64,000 bases of DNA from Ruminococcus sp. (GCA_017620025.1 JAFZRF010000063.1:1-64000), one strand, 5' to 3'. Shown: positions 35,813 to 45,141, numbered from the stretch's first letter. The notes: generated from the sequence alone by a model not told the origin. Translations and numbers: made by a program.

Positions 35813-35889
35813 AATTGAGTATATTGCAGCATGATGCTATATTGCGGCATGGTACGGATTTATAATGCCGCAGCAACAGGAGGAGAACA

Positions 35890-36630
35890 ATGTATTTATT
35901 TCAGAATCTGAAAATGCTCTGGAATTATCTTTTGCGTACAGCCAGTATCTATGATCCTGAGACAGAAAGAGATGTGCAGGAGATAAAGCAGCCGGAGCCT
36001 GAGAGACCGGATCAGTATCTCTTTGATGTGAGACCTGATTACAGCTCAGAGATCCCGCAGTCTGCTGTTGACGAAGAGATGATAAAGTCGATCGAGGAGA
36101 GGATCGACCTTATGAATACTGCTCTTACAGGCTTCCGCAGTCAGTGGAAAGAGAAGGATAACCAGACAGACACAAGGATATCCGTAATCGAGACAAGAGT
36201 TTCCGAGACTGAACGCAAGAACAATGATTATACCGAATTCAATAACCGTCTTTCTGTATTGACAACACGCATTGATGAGCTTGAACAGCTTGTGAACCGG
36301 CTGCCTGAGTCCACAGTACTTCCGGAGGATTCAGTTGCAGAGGAGATTGTAAAAGACGGCGAAACTGAGAACGAACAGGAATCTGCTGCACCTGTTGTTG
36401 ATATGGATGAGATCAACAAGAAGTTCAAGGCATACGGTGATATCTACGCAAGGCTTACTTCTGAGCTCAAGGCAGAGCGTGAAATGAGACTTGAACAGGA
36501 AAGCAAGATAGAGACTATACTTGCTGTAAACCGCAAGCTTGCTGAAAAGATTGCAGTTATGGAGGGCGTTGAGATACCCGTCATAAAAGAGGAAAAGAAG
36601 GAAGAGTCTGTTGAAAAAACAGAGGAATAA
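35890..36630 (+). CDS. Coiled-coil protein of unknown function
   Basis: A 246-aa acidic protein. A short hydrophobic start (MYLFQNLKMLWNYLLRTA) precedes a disordered Pro/Glu segment (30-60). Two coiled coils (about 65-145, 165-225) are split by an acidic loop, and a Glu/Lys tail follows. The N-terminal stretch is amphipathic rather than a clear membrane helix, so peripheral membrane binding is possible. AGGAGGAGAACA precedes the ATG. It is a single gene with its own consensus promoter and a bidirectional terminator. I do not recognise the family. Confidence 0.75.
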   Translation: MYLFQNLKMLWNYLLRTASIYDPETERDVQEIKQPEPERPDQYLFDVRPDYSSEIPQSAVDEEMIKSIEERIDLMNTALTGFRSQWKEKDNQTDTRISVIETRVSETERKNNDYTEFNNRLSVLTTRIDELEQLVNRLPESTVLPEDSVAEEIVKDGETENEQESAAPVVDMDEINKKFKAYGDIYARLTSELKAEREMRLEQESKIETILAVNRKLAEKIAVMEGVEIPVIKEEKKEESVEKTEE

Positions 36631-36632
36631 TA

Positions 36633-36664
36633 AAAGCCCGTGGTGTTCAGCCACGGGCTTTGTC
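36633..36664. terminator. Bidirectional terminator between convergent genes
   Basis: An 11-bp stem AAAGCCCGTGG and its complement with A- and T-runs ends both the coiled-coil gene and the metallopeptidase gene. Confidence 0.85.
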
Positions 36665-36667
36665 ATA

Positions 36668-37234
36668 TCATTTCGGCATCCTTGCAAGGAGCGTTGCTCC
36701 GTTCTTTTTGAGCCAGTCGTTCCACTTGTAGTATTCGGGATAAACTCTCAGCACCTCTGCATAGAATCGGGGAGAGTGGTTCATCTCTTTCCTGTGGCAA
36801 AGCTCATGAACGACGATACTGTCGATGACCTCCGGCGGAGCAAGCATCAGAAGACAGTTGAAGTTCAGATTGCCTTTAGAGGAACAGCTGCCCCACCTTG
36901 TTTTCTGATTACGTATGGTTATACCGCCGTAGCTTACCCCTACAAGCGGAGCATAGAATCTTACCCTTTCAGGTATGTATTCCAGCGCCCTGTCAGCAAG
37001 CTCATTCAGTTCCTCTGCGGTCAGAGGAGTTGCTTTACTGTTGTTTTCCATGCTTTTCAGATGCTTTTCTATCCAGCCGGATTTGCTCTGTATAAAACCG
37101 AAGATTTCCTTCTGCGGCATTCTCTGAGGGGCACGGGCAATAACACGACCGTCAGGGGAGATCTGAATACTCAGAGTCTTGCGGCTGCTGCGGATTATCT
37201 CGACCTTTTCTGTGATATCAGTCAAATGTTTCAC
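36668..37234 (-). CDS. SprT/YgjP-like (DUF45) metallopeptidase
   Basis: A protein of about 188 aa with the zinc motif HELCHRKEMNH (HExxH plus downstream His) near residue 135. The conserved WGSCSSKGNLNFNC segment ahead of it is the YgjP/DUF45 signature. It is probably cytoplasmic. The family's substrates are not settled. Frames reaching 37372 overlap the promoter. GTG at 37234 follows AAGGAAG and TTG at 37225 follows AGGTGA, so the exact start is open. It has its own minus-strand promoter, divergent from the NUDIX gene. Confidence 0.82.
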   Translation of the reverse strand: MKHLTDITEKVEIIRSSRKTLSIQISPDGRVIARAPQRMPQKEIFGFIQSKSGWIEKHLKSMENNSKATPLTAEELNELADRALEYIPERVRFYAPLVGVSYGGITIRNQKTRWGSCSSKGNLNFNCLLMLAPPEVIDSIVVHELCHRKEMNHSPRFYAEVLRVYPEYYKWNDWLKKNGATLLARMPK

Positions 37235-37267
37235 CTTTCTTCCTTTAGTGTAGATCACGATGCTGTA

Positions 37268-37297
37268 ATTATAACACAGCGGCCGTGATTTTGTCAA
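37268..37297 (-). promoter_or_regulatory. Promoter of the metallopeptidase gene
   Basis: TTGACA (37297-37292) and TATAAT (37273-37268) on the minus strand are 18 bases apart. Confidence 0.8.
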
Positions 37298-37365
37298 GAT
37301 TGCACTAATTGTTAATACCAAATATTGCGTACTTTTAATTCTGTCGATTTTTTTGCTGACAGATA

Positions 37366-37394
37366 TTGACATTTTCTGCCAAAGGGTATATAAT
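37366..37394 (+). promoter_or_regulatory. Promoter of the NUDIX gene
   Basis: TTGACA (37366-37371) and TATAAT (37389-37394) are 17 bases apart. Confidence 0.88.
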
Positions 37395-37454
37395 TACTAT
37401 CGCCGTATATTGCGGTTATATATTGCCACAAGTGGCATGAACGAAGGTGTTTTG

Positions 37455-38252
37455 ATGCAGGATTCTCAAACTATAGAAATATATCTCAGCCGTCTTGCTT
37501 CGGCTCAGGAAAACTACAGAAGGACAGCGGCTGCTGTCGGTGCTGACAAGATCTCATGCGCCGAAGAACTTGAAGCATTTGTAAAGGGCCTGGGAAAAGA
37601 GGCAGCTTTTGACATATATATATCTGACGAGAAGCATGAATGCCCATCTGCAGATGAGATAAAAGAAGTATTCCTCAGGCTTGCGGAGGAACAGAATATA
37701 AAGGTAAATGTTACTGAAGATGAATTTCTCAATCTGGTAGACAGCGGTTCACGTCTCACGGAAGACAGCAAGCCGAGAAGCCTTGTTCACCGTGACGGAG
37801 ATCTTCATCCTGCCGTTCATGTATGGATAATCAAGCGTCGTGATATGGGTGTTTATGTACTTCTGCAAAAGCGTGCAGACATGAAGGATACCGACCCCGG
37901 CTGCTATGACGTTTCTGTTGCCGGTCATCTTTCGCAGGGTGATGAGTTCCGCAGTGCGGCTGTACGTGAGACAGCTGAGGAACTCGGTGTAAAGATACAC
38001 GGAAGCCAGCTGAGGCATATCGGTAACCTCAATTCGCATACTGTTACAAACGGTGTTGATGATAATGAATATGTAGCAGTGTACATTTACCGTGAGCCGG
38101 TAGACGAGGAAGGCATTACTCTCCAGCAGGATGAAGTATCCGAAGTATGCTGGGCAGAGGTCGATGAACTCCTTGCTGTAATGGACGATGAAGACTTCCC
38201 GAACTGTATCGACGTCCGTGAACTTGTAATGATAAAGAAAGCTGTATTCTGA
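37455..38252 (+). CDS. NUDIX hydrolase with N-terminal helical extension
   Basis: A protein of about 265 aa. An N-terminal region of about 90 residues of helical, unassigned sequence precedes a NUDIX domain (about 95-262). The box reads GHLSQGDEFRSAAVRETAEELG, with Asp in place of the first box Glu. The layout (HPAVHVWIIKR, LLQKRADMKDTDPGCYD) resembles isopentenyl-diphosphate-isomerase-like NUDIX proteins such as YfcD. Substrate unknown. The promoter at 37366-37394 rules out longer frames. ATG at 37455 has GAAGGTG; ATG at 37437 is an alternative. Confidence 0.82.
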   Translation: MQDSQTIEIYLSRLASAQENYRRTAAAVGADKISCAEELEAFVKGLGKEAAFDIYISDEKHECPSADEIKEVFLRLAEEQNIKVNVTEDEFLNLVDSGSRLTEDSKPRSLVHRDGDLHPAVHVWIIKRRDMGVYVLLQKRADMKDTDPGCYDVSVAGHLSQGDEFRSAAVRETAEELGVKIHGSQLRHIGNLNSHTVTNGVDDNEYVAVYIYREPVDEEGITLQQDEVSEVCWAEVDELLAVMDDEDFPNCIDVRELVMIKKAVF

Positions 38253-38256
38253 AACA

Positions 38257-38297
38257 AACAGCGCCCCTGTACTGTCAGGGGCGCTGTTTGTTTTGCA
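38257..38297. terminator. Bidirectional terminator
   Basis: A 13-bp stem AAACAGCGCCCCT and its complement lies between the converging NUDIX and DUF1294 genes. Confidence 0.88.
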
Positions 38298-38323
38298 CGC
38301 ATATTATATCAGTACGTTGCTCT

Positions 38324-38632
38324 TTAAAAGATTCCGGCCTGCTTTGCAAGAAAATAGACCGCACATACATGAAGAGCGAACCCGCCGATGTTTACGAGCC
38401 AGAAATACCAGTGCTTGGTCTTGTGGCGAAATGTCTCCATGCCTAACAGTCCGCCGGCTGCTCCTCCTATCAGTCCTGCACCGAGCAGAGTTGCTTCTCT
38501 GACTCTCCACTGACCTCTCATAGCTCTTTTTTTGTCAGTCGCATACAGTATAAATGTTACGAGAGACATAAGTGCAAAGTATGCGAGAAGCGCCAGCAGA
38601 GCCATTGGTATTTCGTGTGTTGTTTCATTCAT
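38324..38632 (-). CDS. DUF1294 small membrane protein
   Basis: A 102-aa protein with three helices. It carries the DUF1294 hallmark YATDKKRAMRGQWRVRE, followed by GLIGGAAGGLLGM and FRHKTKHWYF. TAAGGAGGAAGTACA precedes the ATG, 12 nt after the stop of the CDF transporter, so the two are cotranscribed. The family's function is unknown. Confidence 0.88.
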   Translation of the reverse strand: MNETTHEIPMALLALLAYFALMSLVTFILYATDKKRAMRGQWRVREATLLGAGLIGGAAGGLLGMETFRHKTKHWYFWLVNIGGFALHVCAVYFLAKQAGIF

Positions 38633-38644
38633 TGTACTTCCTCC

Positions 38645-39778
38645 TTATTCGCTTACGCTGAAATCTGTGTCCAGTGTACACAGGACTGTGTGGTCGGGAT
38701 ATTTTTCACGAATTTCCTCAACTACATGGTCATACACGGAAATCCTGTCCTTAACCCCGAAATCAACTATCATGTCGAAATGTATGGTATTCGTTGCTCT
38801 GTCAAGGCTGAAACCGTGTACCTGTATAACATGATCGTGTGAAAGAGCTATACCTGATATGTCATCACGTATACTGCAGAAGTCTTCGTCCTCTTCGTTC
38901 ATTGCGTATATGCTCATTGCCGTAAGGATAATGCCGTGCCTGTTGTATACTTCAAGTGCAGCATTCCTCTCAAGCTGGTCTATCTCCACGGCGGTCATTG
39001 TATGCGGTACTTCAGCATGAACTGAGCAGTTGAGTCTGTCCGGCCCGTAATCATGGAATATGATATCGAAAACTCCGTTTATCTCCGGAAACTCCATGAG
39101 GGTATCATGTACTGCAGTTACCGTTTCACGGCTTACTCTGTGACCGAGAAGATCGGAAATGGTGCCGCGAAGCATTCCGATACCGGATTTAATGATTATG
39201 ACTGATATGACAGCACCAAGCCACGCTTCAAGACTCAGCCCGGTCAAAAGGAATATTATTGCGGCAGCGAGCGTCGAGGCCGAGATGAAAACATCATTCA
39301 TGGCATCAGTACCGGAGTTGATCAGAGGATCCGAATTAACCCTGATACCGGTTTTCTTGACGTATTTGCTGAGTACTATCTTGACAACTATCGCTATACA
39401 GACTATTATCAGAGAAGCCGCAGAATAATCAGGTGTCTGCGGGGATATTATCTTCTTTATCGACTCAACGAGCGAGGTGATACCTGCATAGAGTATGATG
39501 ACAGCTATTACCATAGCGCTCAGGTACTCAGCCCTGCCGTGTCCCCAGGGGTGTTCCTTGTCAGGCTGTTTGCCTGCGAGCTTGGTACCGATTATCGTTA
39601 TGATCGATGAACCTGCATCACTGAGATTGTTTACAGCATCAAGAGTAATGGCGATAGAGTGGGATATAAGACCTACAGTCGCCTTGAAGGCCGACAGAAA
39701 GATATTGGCTGCTATTCCGATGATACTTGTGCGTATTATGGTCCTGTCCCTGTTTTCGGCTTGCGGAGTATCCGGCAT
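38645..39778 (-). CDS. Cation diffusion facilitator (CDF) metal efflux protein
   Basis: A 377-aa transporter with six helices (about 18-215) and a cytoplasmic C-terminal domain. The metal site motif lies in LDAVNNLSDAGSS (helix 2, DxxxN), and its partner NSGTDAMNDVF is in helix 5. The HPWGHGRAEYLSA loop is typical. Members export Zn2+, Mn2+, Fe2+ or Cd2+ against protons. With Asn and Asp in helix 2 and Asp in helix 5, the ion cannot be fixed from sequence alone. GGGGGC serves as ribosome site before the ATG. It leads the two-gene unit with DUF1294. Confidence 0.9.
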   Translation of the reverse strand: MPDTPQAENRDRTIIRTSIIGIAANIFLSAFKATVGLISHSIAITLDAVNNLSDAGSSIITIIGTKLAGKQPDKEHPWGHGRAEYLSAMVIAVIILYAGITSLVESIKKIISPQTPDYSAASLIIVCIAIVVKIVLSKYVKKTGIRVNSDPLINSGTDAMNDVFISASTLAAAIIFLLTGLSLEAWLGAVISVIIIKSGIGMLRGTISDLLGHRVSRETVTAVHDTLMEFPEINGVFDIIFHDYGPDRLNCSVHAEVPHTMTAVEIDQLERNAALEVYNRHGIILTAMSIYAMNEEDEDFCSIRDDISGIALSHDHVIQVHGFSLDRATNTIHFDMIVDFGVKDRISVYDHVVEEIREKYPDHTVLCTLDTDFSVSE

Positions 39779-39817
39779 GGATAAGCCCCCTTTACAATAA
39801 TGATACTGACTTTATAC

Positions 39818-39846
39818 ATTATATCATATCCGGATGTATTCTGCAA
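39818..39846 (-). promoter_or_regulatory. Promoter of the CDF-DUF1294 operon
   Basis: TTGCAG (39846-39841) and TATAAT (39823-39818) on the minus strand are 17 bases apart. Confidence 0.65.
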
Positions 39847-39923
39847 TAAGAAAAGCAAAACTTTTTATCCGGCATATAATAATGTATGGAATGATCCATA
39901 GATATGCAGAAAGGAAAAATGAT

Positions 39924-40661
39924 ATGCCTAAGGTATTTCTCAGCCCCTCGACCCAGGAATGGAATGAATACGTATCCGGCGGCAACGAGGAGTTATATAT
40001 GAATCTTTTAGCGGACAGACTTGAACCCTATCTCCGCTCCTGCGGTATAGCCTTTGTCCGGAACGACCCGTCAAGAAACGTACAGGGAGCCATAGCGGAT
40101 TCCAATGCCGGCAGCTATGATGTTCATCTTGCCCTCCACAGCAACGCCGCTCCGGAAAATCTCTCCGGACGACTCAGGGGAGTGGATATCTATTTCGCAC
40201 CGGCAAGCAGCTTCAGCGAGAAACTCGCAAACATCATAGCAAATAATATGAAGGCGATATATCCGCTGCCGGATAAGGTGCAGGCTGTTCCTACGACATT
40301 CCTCGGTGAAGTGCTTCGTACAAAGGCAGTGGCAGTACTGGCAGAGATAGGATATCACGACAACTACGCTGACGAGGCTTGGCTGAAAAGCAGCCTTGAA
40401 GCGATTGCAAAAAACCTTGCACGATCTCTGTGTGATTACTTCGGTATACCGTTCATACAACCCTCAGCCGTCCGGTGGGGGACTGTAGTCACGGACGGCT
40501 CAGGGCTCAATATCCGCAGTTACCCTTCTCTGAGCGGAAAGATCATAGGTTCTGTACCGGCCGGAAGTACGGTTATGATAAGCGGCGAGACGGATGGATG
40601 GTATGTTGTCGGCTATAACGGCATCACAGGTTATTCGAGCAGCGACTATATAATCATCTGA
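39924..40661 (+). CDS. N-acetylmuramoyl-L-alanine amidase-like protein with SH3 domain
   Basis: A 245-aa protein. An Amidase_3-like domain (about 1-172) keeps a Glu in GGNEELYMN, a zinc-type His in LALHSNA and the catalytic-type Glu in VLAEIGYHDN. The first zinc His (DPGHGG in typical members) is replaced by the segment LSPSTQEWN. A bacterial SH3 domain (about 183-245) has GLNIRSYPSLSGKIIG. No signal peptide is visible from the ATG at 39924, which follows AAAGGA; longer in-frame starts also give no signal peptide. It could be exported in another way, act inside during lysis or sporulation, or be non-catalytic. Confidence 0.78.
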   Translation: MPKVFLSPSTQEWNEYVSGGNEELYMNLLADRLEPYLRSCGIAFVRNDPSRNVQGAIADSNAGSYDVHLALHSNAAPENLSGRLRGVDIYFAPASSFSEKLANIIANNMKAIYPLPDKVQAVPTTFLGEVLRTKAVAVLAEIGYHDNYADEAWLKSSLEAIAKNLARSLCDYFGIPFIQPSAVRWGTVVTDGSGLNIRSYPSLSGKIIGSVPAGSTVMISGETDGWYVVGYNGITGYSSSDYIII

Positions 40662-40770
40662 GACAACGGGCAGCATAAGCTGTCCGTACATATTTTTTAT
40701 GATAATTGTAGAAATCATTACTAATTTATCATGTTTCATCGCTTTTTACACCATTTCTACAAATAGTGTG

Positions 40771-40799
40771 TTGACGTCATTTAGTTAAAATGTTAGAAT
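40771..40799 (+). promoter_or_regulatory. Promoter of the GH95 gene
   Basis: TTGACG (40771-40776) and extended -10 TGTTAGAAT (TAGAAT 40794-40799) are spaced 17 bases. The leader is about 95 nt. Confidence 0.7.
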
Positions 40800-40900
40800 T
40801 ATATTTGTAAGATGGGATATGTATGTACATAATCACCATCTGAATAAAGAAAGATCAGGTATCCCTCTCTTTGATGCCTGAAAGAAATGGAGTTGGGTCT

Positions 40901-43900
40901 ATGAAAAAAAACAGAAGGATCATTGCGGCTTTTACCGCAGCCTGCATGGTCCTGCCGCTGAGTACGGGTATCCCTCCGGCAGAGGAGCAGGCCGTACAGG
41001 CCGCAGATGCCTACAGTCATGATGACGATCTTGTTATGTGGTACACCGGACAGGCAGGTACCCACAACACTGACAACGCATGGGACAACAGTGAATCGTT
41101 TTACAAGGCGCTGCCTGTAGGAAACGGACGTATCGGCGGTATGGTCTACGGCAACTGTCCCGAAGAAATTATCGACATCAATGAATGCACAGTATGGAGC
41201 TCCGGCCCCGGCAACAACAACCATGAGGGAGCAGCCAACTACCTCAAGGAAGCACAGGACCTTCTTAAAGCCGGAAAGTACAATGAAGCCAACAGCCTTA
41301 TCGGTCAGAGAATGATCGGCGGCGGCGAGGCTAAGTATCAGATGGTCGGCGCACTGAAGTTCAATTTCGGACATGAGAATCCCGGAGACTACAGGCGTGA
41401 GCTTGACATGAACGACGCAGTCACCCGTACAACCTACACTTACGGCGGTAAGAAATACACCCGTGAGACCTTTGTAAGCCACCCCGATCAGGTCATGGTC
41501 ACAAGGATAACCTGTGATACTCCCGGTTCGGTATCTCTCACAGCAGGCTATGACAATATCCTCAACGGAGGAGTTACAACCGACGGCAATGATACACTTG
41601 TTGCCAACGGGCACGGAAGTGAAGACCTGTGGATACCCGGTGCAGTATACTTCTCCACACGAAGCAAATTCATACCCGAGAACGGCAGAGTAAGCGCAGG
41701 CGACGGTAAGGTCAGAGTATCCGATGCGGATTCGGTGCTGATAATCACCTCGGTACGAACGAACTTCATCGACTACAAGACCTGCAACGGTGACGAAAAG
41801 GGCGATGCTGCCAAGGACATCAAGGCTGCCGAAGGCAAGACCTACGAAGAACTCTACAATGCACACAAGGCTGACTATCAGGAGCTCTTCAAGAGAGTTG
41901 ACGTCGATCTCGGCGGAGACAGCAGCGTTACAAATTCCAAGACAGTAGATAAGCGTATACAGGAATTCGGCCGTACCGATGATCCTAAGATGGTCAAGAC
42001 TCTCTTCCAGTACGGCAGATATCTTATGATAAGCGCATCCCGTGATGCACAGCCTATGAACCTGCAGGGCATATGGAACAAGTATTCCTCACCCGCATGG
42101 GGAAGTAAGGCTACAACGAACATAAACTACGAAATGAATTACTGGCCGGCTATGACGACGAACCTTGAGGAGTGCTTCCAGCCTTTCGTAAACAAGGCTA
42201 AGGATCTCCAGTACGCCGGAAACGAGACAGCAAGAGTTCAGTACGGCATCTCAGATGGCTGGGTACTCCACCACAATACCGATCTCTGGAACCGTACAGG
42301 CCCGATTGACGGCACATGGGGTATGTGGCCGGTTGGCGGTGCATGGGTATCGAATATGCTCTATGACGCATACCGCTTCAATCAGAACGAGGAATACTTA
42401 GAGGATATCTACCCTGTCATCAAGGGCAGTGCCTCCTTCCTCAACGAGCTGATGATACCGGTCGAGATAAACGGACAGACCTATATGGCGATAAGTCCGA
42501 GTACCTCTCCGGAGATCAATCTCCCTCAGTATCCGGATGCCAGCTGTGATCAGAGCGTTACAATGGATAACGGCATAGCCCGTGAGCTTTTCAAGGGAGT
42601 TGCAGAAGCCTCCGAGATACTCGGCAAGGACTCAACGCTCCGTGACCAGCTCAATTCCAAGCTCACCCTGATCCGTCCGGAGACGATAGGTAAGTGGGGA
42701 CAGATTCAGGAATGGGCTCAGGACTGGGATAATCAGAACGAGAAGCACAGACATATCTCCCATATGTACGCTCTCTATCCCGGCTTTGAGATAACTCCCG
42801 AGGATAACCCGACTACAGCTGCTGCAGCTGCAAAGTCCCTCAATGCAAGAGGAGATGACGGTACAGGCTGGTCTGAGGCCTGGAAGCTCAACTGCTGGGC
42901 AAGGCTTGAGGACGGAGCTCATGCCTATAACCTCATCAAGCTGCTCATCACTCCCGTAGGAAACAGCGGACGTCTGTACGACAACCTCTGGGATGCTCAT
43001 CCGCCTTTCCAGATAGACGGAAACTTCGGCTTTACCTCCGGTGTTGCTGAGATGCTCCTGCAGAGCCAGAACGACGTAATAAATCTTCTTCCCGCACTTC
43101 CCTCACAGTGGTCCGACGGCCATGCAAACGGTCTCCGTGCAAGAGGCAACTTTGAAGTAAGCGAGATGTACTGGTCTGACGGCGCACTCGATTCAGTTAC
43201 CATACACTCCGGCTCAGGCGGTATCTGTACAGTAAGATACGCCGGTACAGAGATCAGCTTCAATACAGAAGCAGGCAAGGACTACACTCTTGACGGCGCT
43301 CTTCATTTTGCAGGAGCAGGCACAGAAATGGTTAACCTCGCCTACAACAAGAAGGTAACAGCATCCGGCGAGGAGTCAGGGGAGACAGCTGCAATGGCAG
43401 TTGACGGCAGCGACGCTACCAAGTGGTGTCACATTGACGGTCTCGGCGGAGAGTGGATACAGGTCGACCTCGGCGAGGTCTGCGATATCAGCCGCTGGGT
43501 GATCAAGTTTGCCGGCGTAAGTGAGAACATCAAATTCAACGCCCGTGATTTCAAACTCGAAGCCAGCACAGACGGCGACAGCTGGACGGAGATATCCGAT
43601 GTATACGGCAATACCAAGACTGTATGCGGAAGAAATATCGATGCCGTTTCCGCACGCTATGTAAAGCTAACTATCAATACAGCAACCCAGTCCGACGACG
43701 GCGGTGCAAGAGTATATGAGATAGAACTCTGGGGCGGCGGCGTGAACGGCGCACCTCCTCCGGCAAAGACACCATATGTCAAGACAGGCGGAGCGTCCTT
43801 CGGCTTCAAGCACGGTGAGATACGCAAGGACGACGAAGACGGAACATCTATCGGCTATATAACAGACGGCAGCTATACCGTTTACCGCAATATGGACTTC

Positions 43901-44347
43901 GAGTCCGGCGCAGAAGGCTTCCGTGTAAGTGCAGCGAGCGCAACTGAGGGCGGCACTATCGAGATACGCACAGGCAGTGCAAAGGGTACTCTCATCGGAA
44001 CCTGCAGGATAACCGGCACAGACGGCTGGGGCGAGTATCAGGAATTCACCTGTGATACAGAACTGTGTACAGGAGTACAGGATATTTATCTTGTATACCG
44101 CGGCGATGACGGCTACCTCTTCAACGTAAAGGATTTCGATTTCTACGGTATAAAGGGCGACGTTACCTGTGACCGCAGTCTTGATGCCTTCGATATGGTA
44201 TTCTACCGCAGACTTCTCACGAACGAAACGGAGTTCAAAGGACTTGCTCTTTCCAATTCCGATATGAACGGCGATGCCAAGACGGATGTAGCAGATGCAG
44301 TAAAGCTGCAAAGGTATCTGCTTGGTATGCCTGATAAGGCAGCATGA
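40901..44347 (+). CDS. GH95 alpha-L-fucosidase/galactosidase with two carbohydrate-binding modules and dockerin
   Basis: An 1148-aa secreted enzyme. A signal peptide (about 1-37) is followed by a GH95 domain (about 45-810). Conserved active-site neighbourhoods are NINYEMNYWPAMTTNLEE, IQEWAQDWD (general-acid Glu region), GTGWSEAWKLNCWARL and FQIDGNFG. An F5/8 type C domain (about 815-945), a CBM6-like domain (about 955-1075) and a dockerin (GDVTCDRSLDAFDMV, SDMNGDAKTDVADAV) complete it. GH95 enzymes invert and remove terminal alpha-1,2-L-fucose or L-galactose, in plants chiefly from xyloglucan. The ATG at 40901 follows GGAGTTGGG. It probably strips hemicellulose side chains for the cellulosome. 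Confidence 0.93.
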   Translation: MKKNRRIIAAFTAACMVLPLSTGIPPAEEQAVQAADAYSHDDDLVMWYTGQAGTHNTDNAWDNSESFYKALPVGNGRIGGMVYGNCPEEIIDINECTVWSSGPGNNNHEGAANYLKEAQDLLKAGKYNEANSLIGQRMIGGGEAKYQMVGALKFNFGHENPGDYRRELDMNDAVTRTTYTYGGKKYTRETFVSHPDQVMVTRITCDTPGSVSLTAGYDNILNGGVTTDGNDTLVANGHGSEDLWIPGAVYFSTRSKFIPENGRVSAGDGKVRVSDADSVLIITSVRTNFIDYKTCNGDEKGDAAKDIKAAEGKTYEELYNAHKADYQELFKRVDVDLGGDSSVTNSKTVDKRIQEFGRTDDPKMVKTLFQYGRYLMISASRDAQPMNLQGIWNKYSSPAWGSKATTNINYEMNYWPAMTTNLEECFQPFVNKAKDLQYAGNETARVQYGISDGWVLHHNTDLWNRTGPIDGTWGMWPVGGAWVSNMLYDAYRFNQNEEYLEDIYPVIKGSASFLNELMIPVEINGQTYMAISPSTSPEINLPQYPDASCDQSVTMDNGIARELFKGVAEASEILGKDSTLRDQLNSKLTLIRPETIGKWGQIQEWAQDWDNQNEKHRHISHMYALYPGFEITPEDNPTTAAAAAKSLNARGDDGTGWSEAWKLNCWARLEDGAHAYNLIKLLITPVGNSGRLYDNLWDAHPPFQIDGNFGFTSGVAEMLLQSQNDVINLLPALPSQWSDGHANGLRARGNFEVSEMYWSDGALDSVTIHSGSGGICTVRYAGTEISFNTEAGKDYTLDGALHFAGAGTEMVNLAYNKKVTASGEESGETAAMAVDGSDATKWCHIDGLGGEWIQVDLGEVCDISRWVIKFAGVSENIKFNARDFKLEASTDGDSWTEISDVYGNTKTVCGRNIDAVSARYVKLTINTATQSDDGGARVYEIELWGGGVNGAPPPAKTPYVKTGGASFGFKHGEIRKDDEDGTSIGYITDGSYTVYRNMDFESGAEGFRVSAASATEGGTIEIRTGSAKGTLIGTCRITGTDGWGEYQEFTCDTELCTGVQDIYLVYRGDDGYLFNVKDFDFYGIKGDVTCDRSLDAFDMVFYRRLLTNETEFKGLALSNSDMNGDAKTDVADAVKLQRYLLGMPDKAA

Positions 44348-44350
44348 TAT

Positions 44351-44384
44351 AAACAGGGGCAGGAAACTGCCCCTGTTACTCTTT
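44351..44384 (+). terminator. Terminator of the GH95 gene
   Basis: An 11-bp stem AACAGGGGCAG and its complement is followed by ACTCTTTG. Confidence 0.8.
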
Positions 44385-44546
44385 GTATCGGATTATAAAG
44401 AGGCTTAGCTCCTATAGCAGAGTTGAGCGGCAGCGCTTGTTCTGAAGAAATGTGAATATTCTGTAAACAATCAGGGCTTTTAAGGAATTCTTTATGAATA
44501 TGATGTATCATAAAATAGAAGATAACATACATAGGAGATGTTGATA

Positions 44547-44996
44547 ATGAGCGGAACTGTAAAAAAAGTGCTGATCGGAGGGATCCTTCTTGCTATCCTG
44601 CTCTTCGGCGGTGTTTTTCTTTCAATAATAATGCAGGTTGATAAACCTGCCGATTATGAGAAGTACAACCTTGCTGATGATATTTCAGTCGAGGTGGAGG
44701 ATAACGGCGATGTATACCTTGTAAGACGAAACAAGGCCGCTTCTCTGATATTCATTTTTTCATACGTGCGTTACAGCCACGGCGAATACGATTATGCTAA
44801 CAAAAAGAATATGAAGGAAGCCGTAGGATTCGGCGTTGAGCTTGCGGTCAACCGTGCAGTCGATACAATGAACTGCGTATCAGTATCGAAGCCGAACAAG
44901 ACCTTCCTGTTCAATACAGAGGAATACCCGAAGATCAAGGAGGTATTCTACTATTCCGAACAGACCGGCAAGGAATACCCTATATGGAGCAAATGA
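44547..44996 (+). CDS. Small membrane-anchored protein of unknown function
   Basis: A 149-aa protein with one N-terminal helix (about 7-29) and an outside domain of about 115 residues containing VEVEDNGDVYLVRRNKAA and YSHGEYDYANKKNMK. No family is recognised. The ATG at 44547 follows AGGAGATG. Its own terminator follows the stop; the promoter is unclear. Confidence 0.7.
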   Translation: MSGTVKKVLIGGILLAILLFGGVFLSIIMQVDKPADYEKYNLADDISVEVEDNGDVYLVRRNKAASLIFIFSYVRYSHGEYDYANKKNMKEAVGFGVELAVNRAVDTMNCVSVSKPNKTFLFNTEEYPKIKEVFYYSEQTGKEYPIWSK

Positions 44997-45009
44997 TACT
45001 TTACACAAT

Positions 45010-45038
45010 AAAAAGTCCGCAGAAATGCGGACTTTTTG
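45010..45038 (+). terminator. Terminator of the 44547 gene
   Basis: A 12-bp stem AAAAAGTCCGCA and its complement ends in a T-run. Confidence 0.88.
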
Positions 45039-45077
45039 ATGTAATAATGAATTGCAACGCATCATCGGTCATAGGTG

Positions 45078-45106
45078 TTGACTTCTCCGGTTTAATGTGG
45101 TATAAT
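45078..45106 (+). promoter_or_regulatory. Promoter of the TIM-barrel/ligase fusion gene
   Basis: TTGACT (45078-45083) and TATAAT (45101-45106) are spaced 17 bases. Confidence 0.85.
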
Positions 45107-45141
45107 ATAGCGTATATTTTATAAGAAAAGGAATGATCAAT

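Noticed and set aside
37353..37454. Longer N-terminus of the NUDIX protein
   Set aside because: The extra codons cover a consensus promoter at 37366-37394, so they cannot be translated from that transcript.
40799..41866. A 355-codon minus-strand frame over the start of the GH95 gene
   Set aside because: It is antisense to the signal peptide and catalytic domain of GH95, with Cys/Val-rich translation and no ribosome site.
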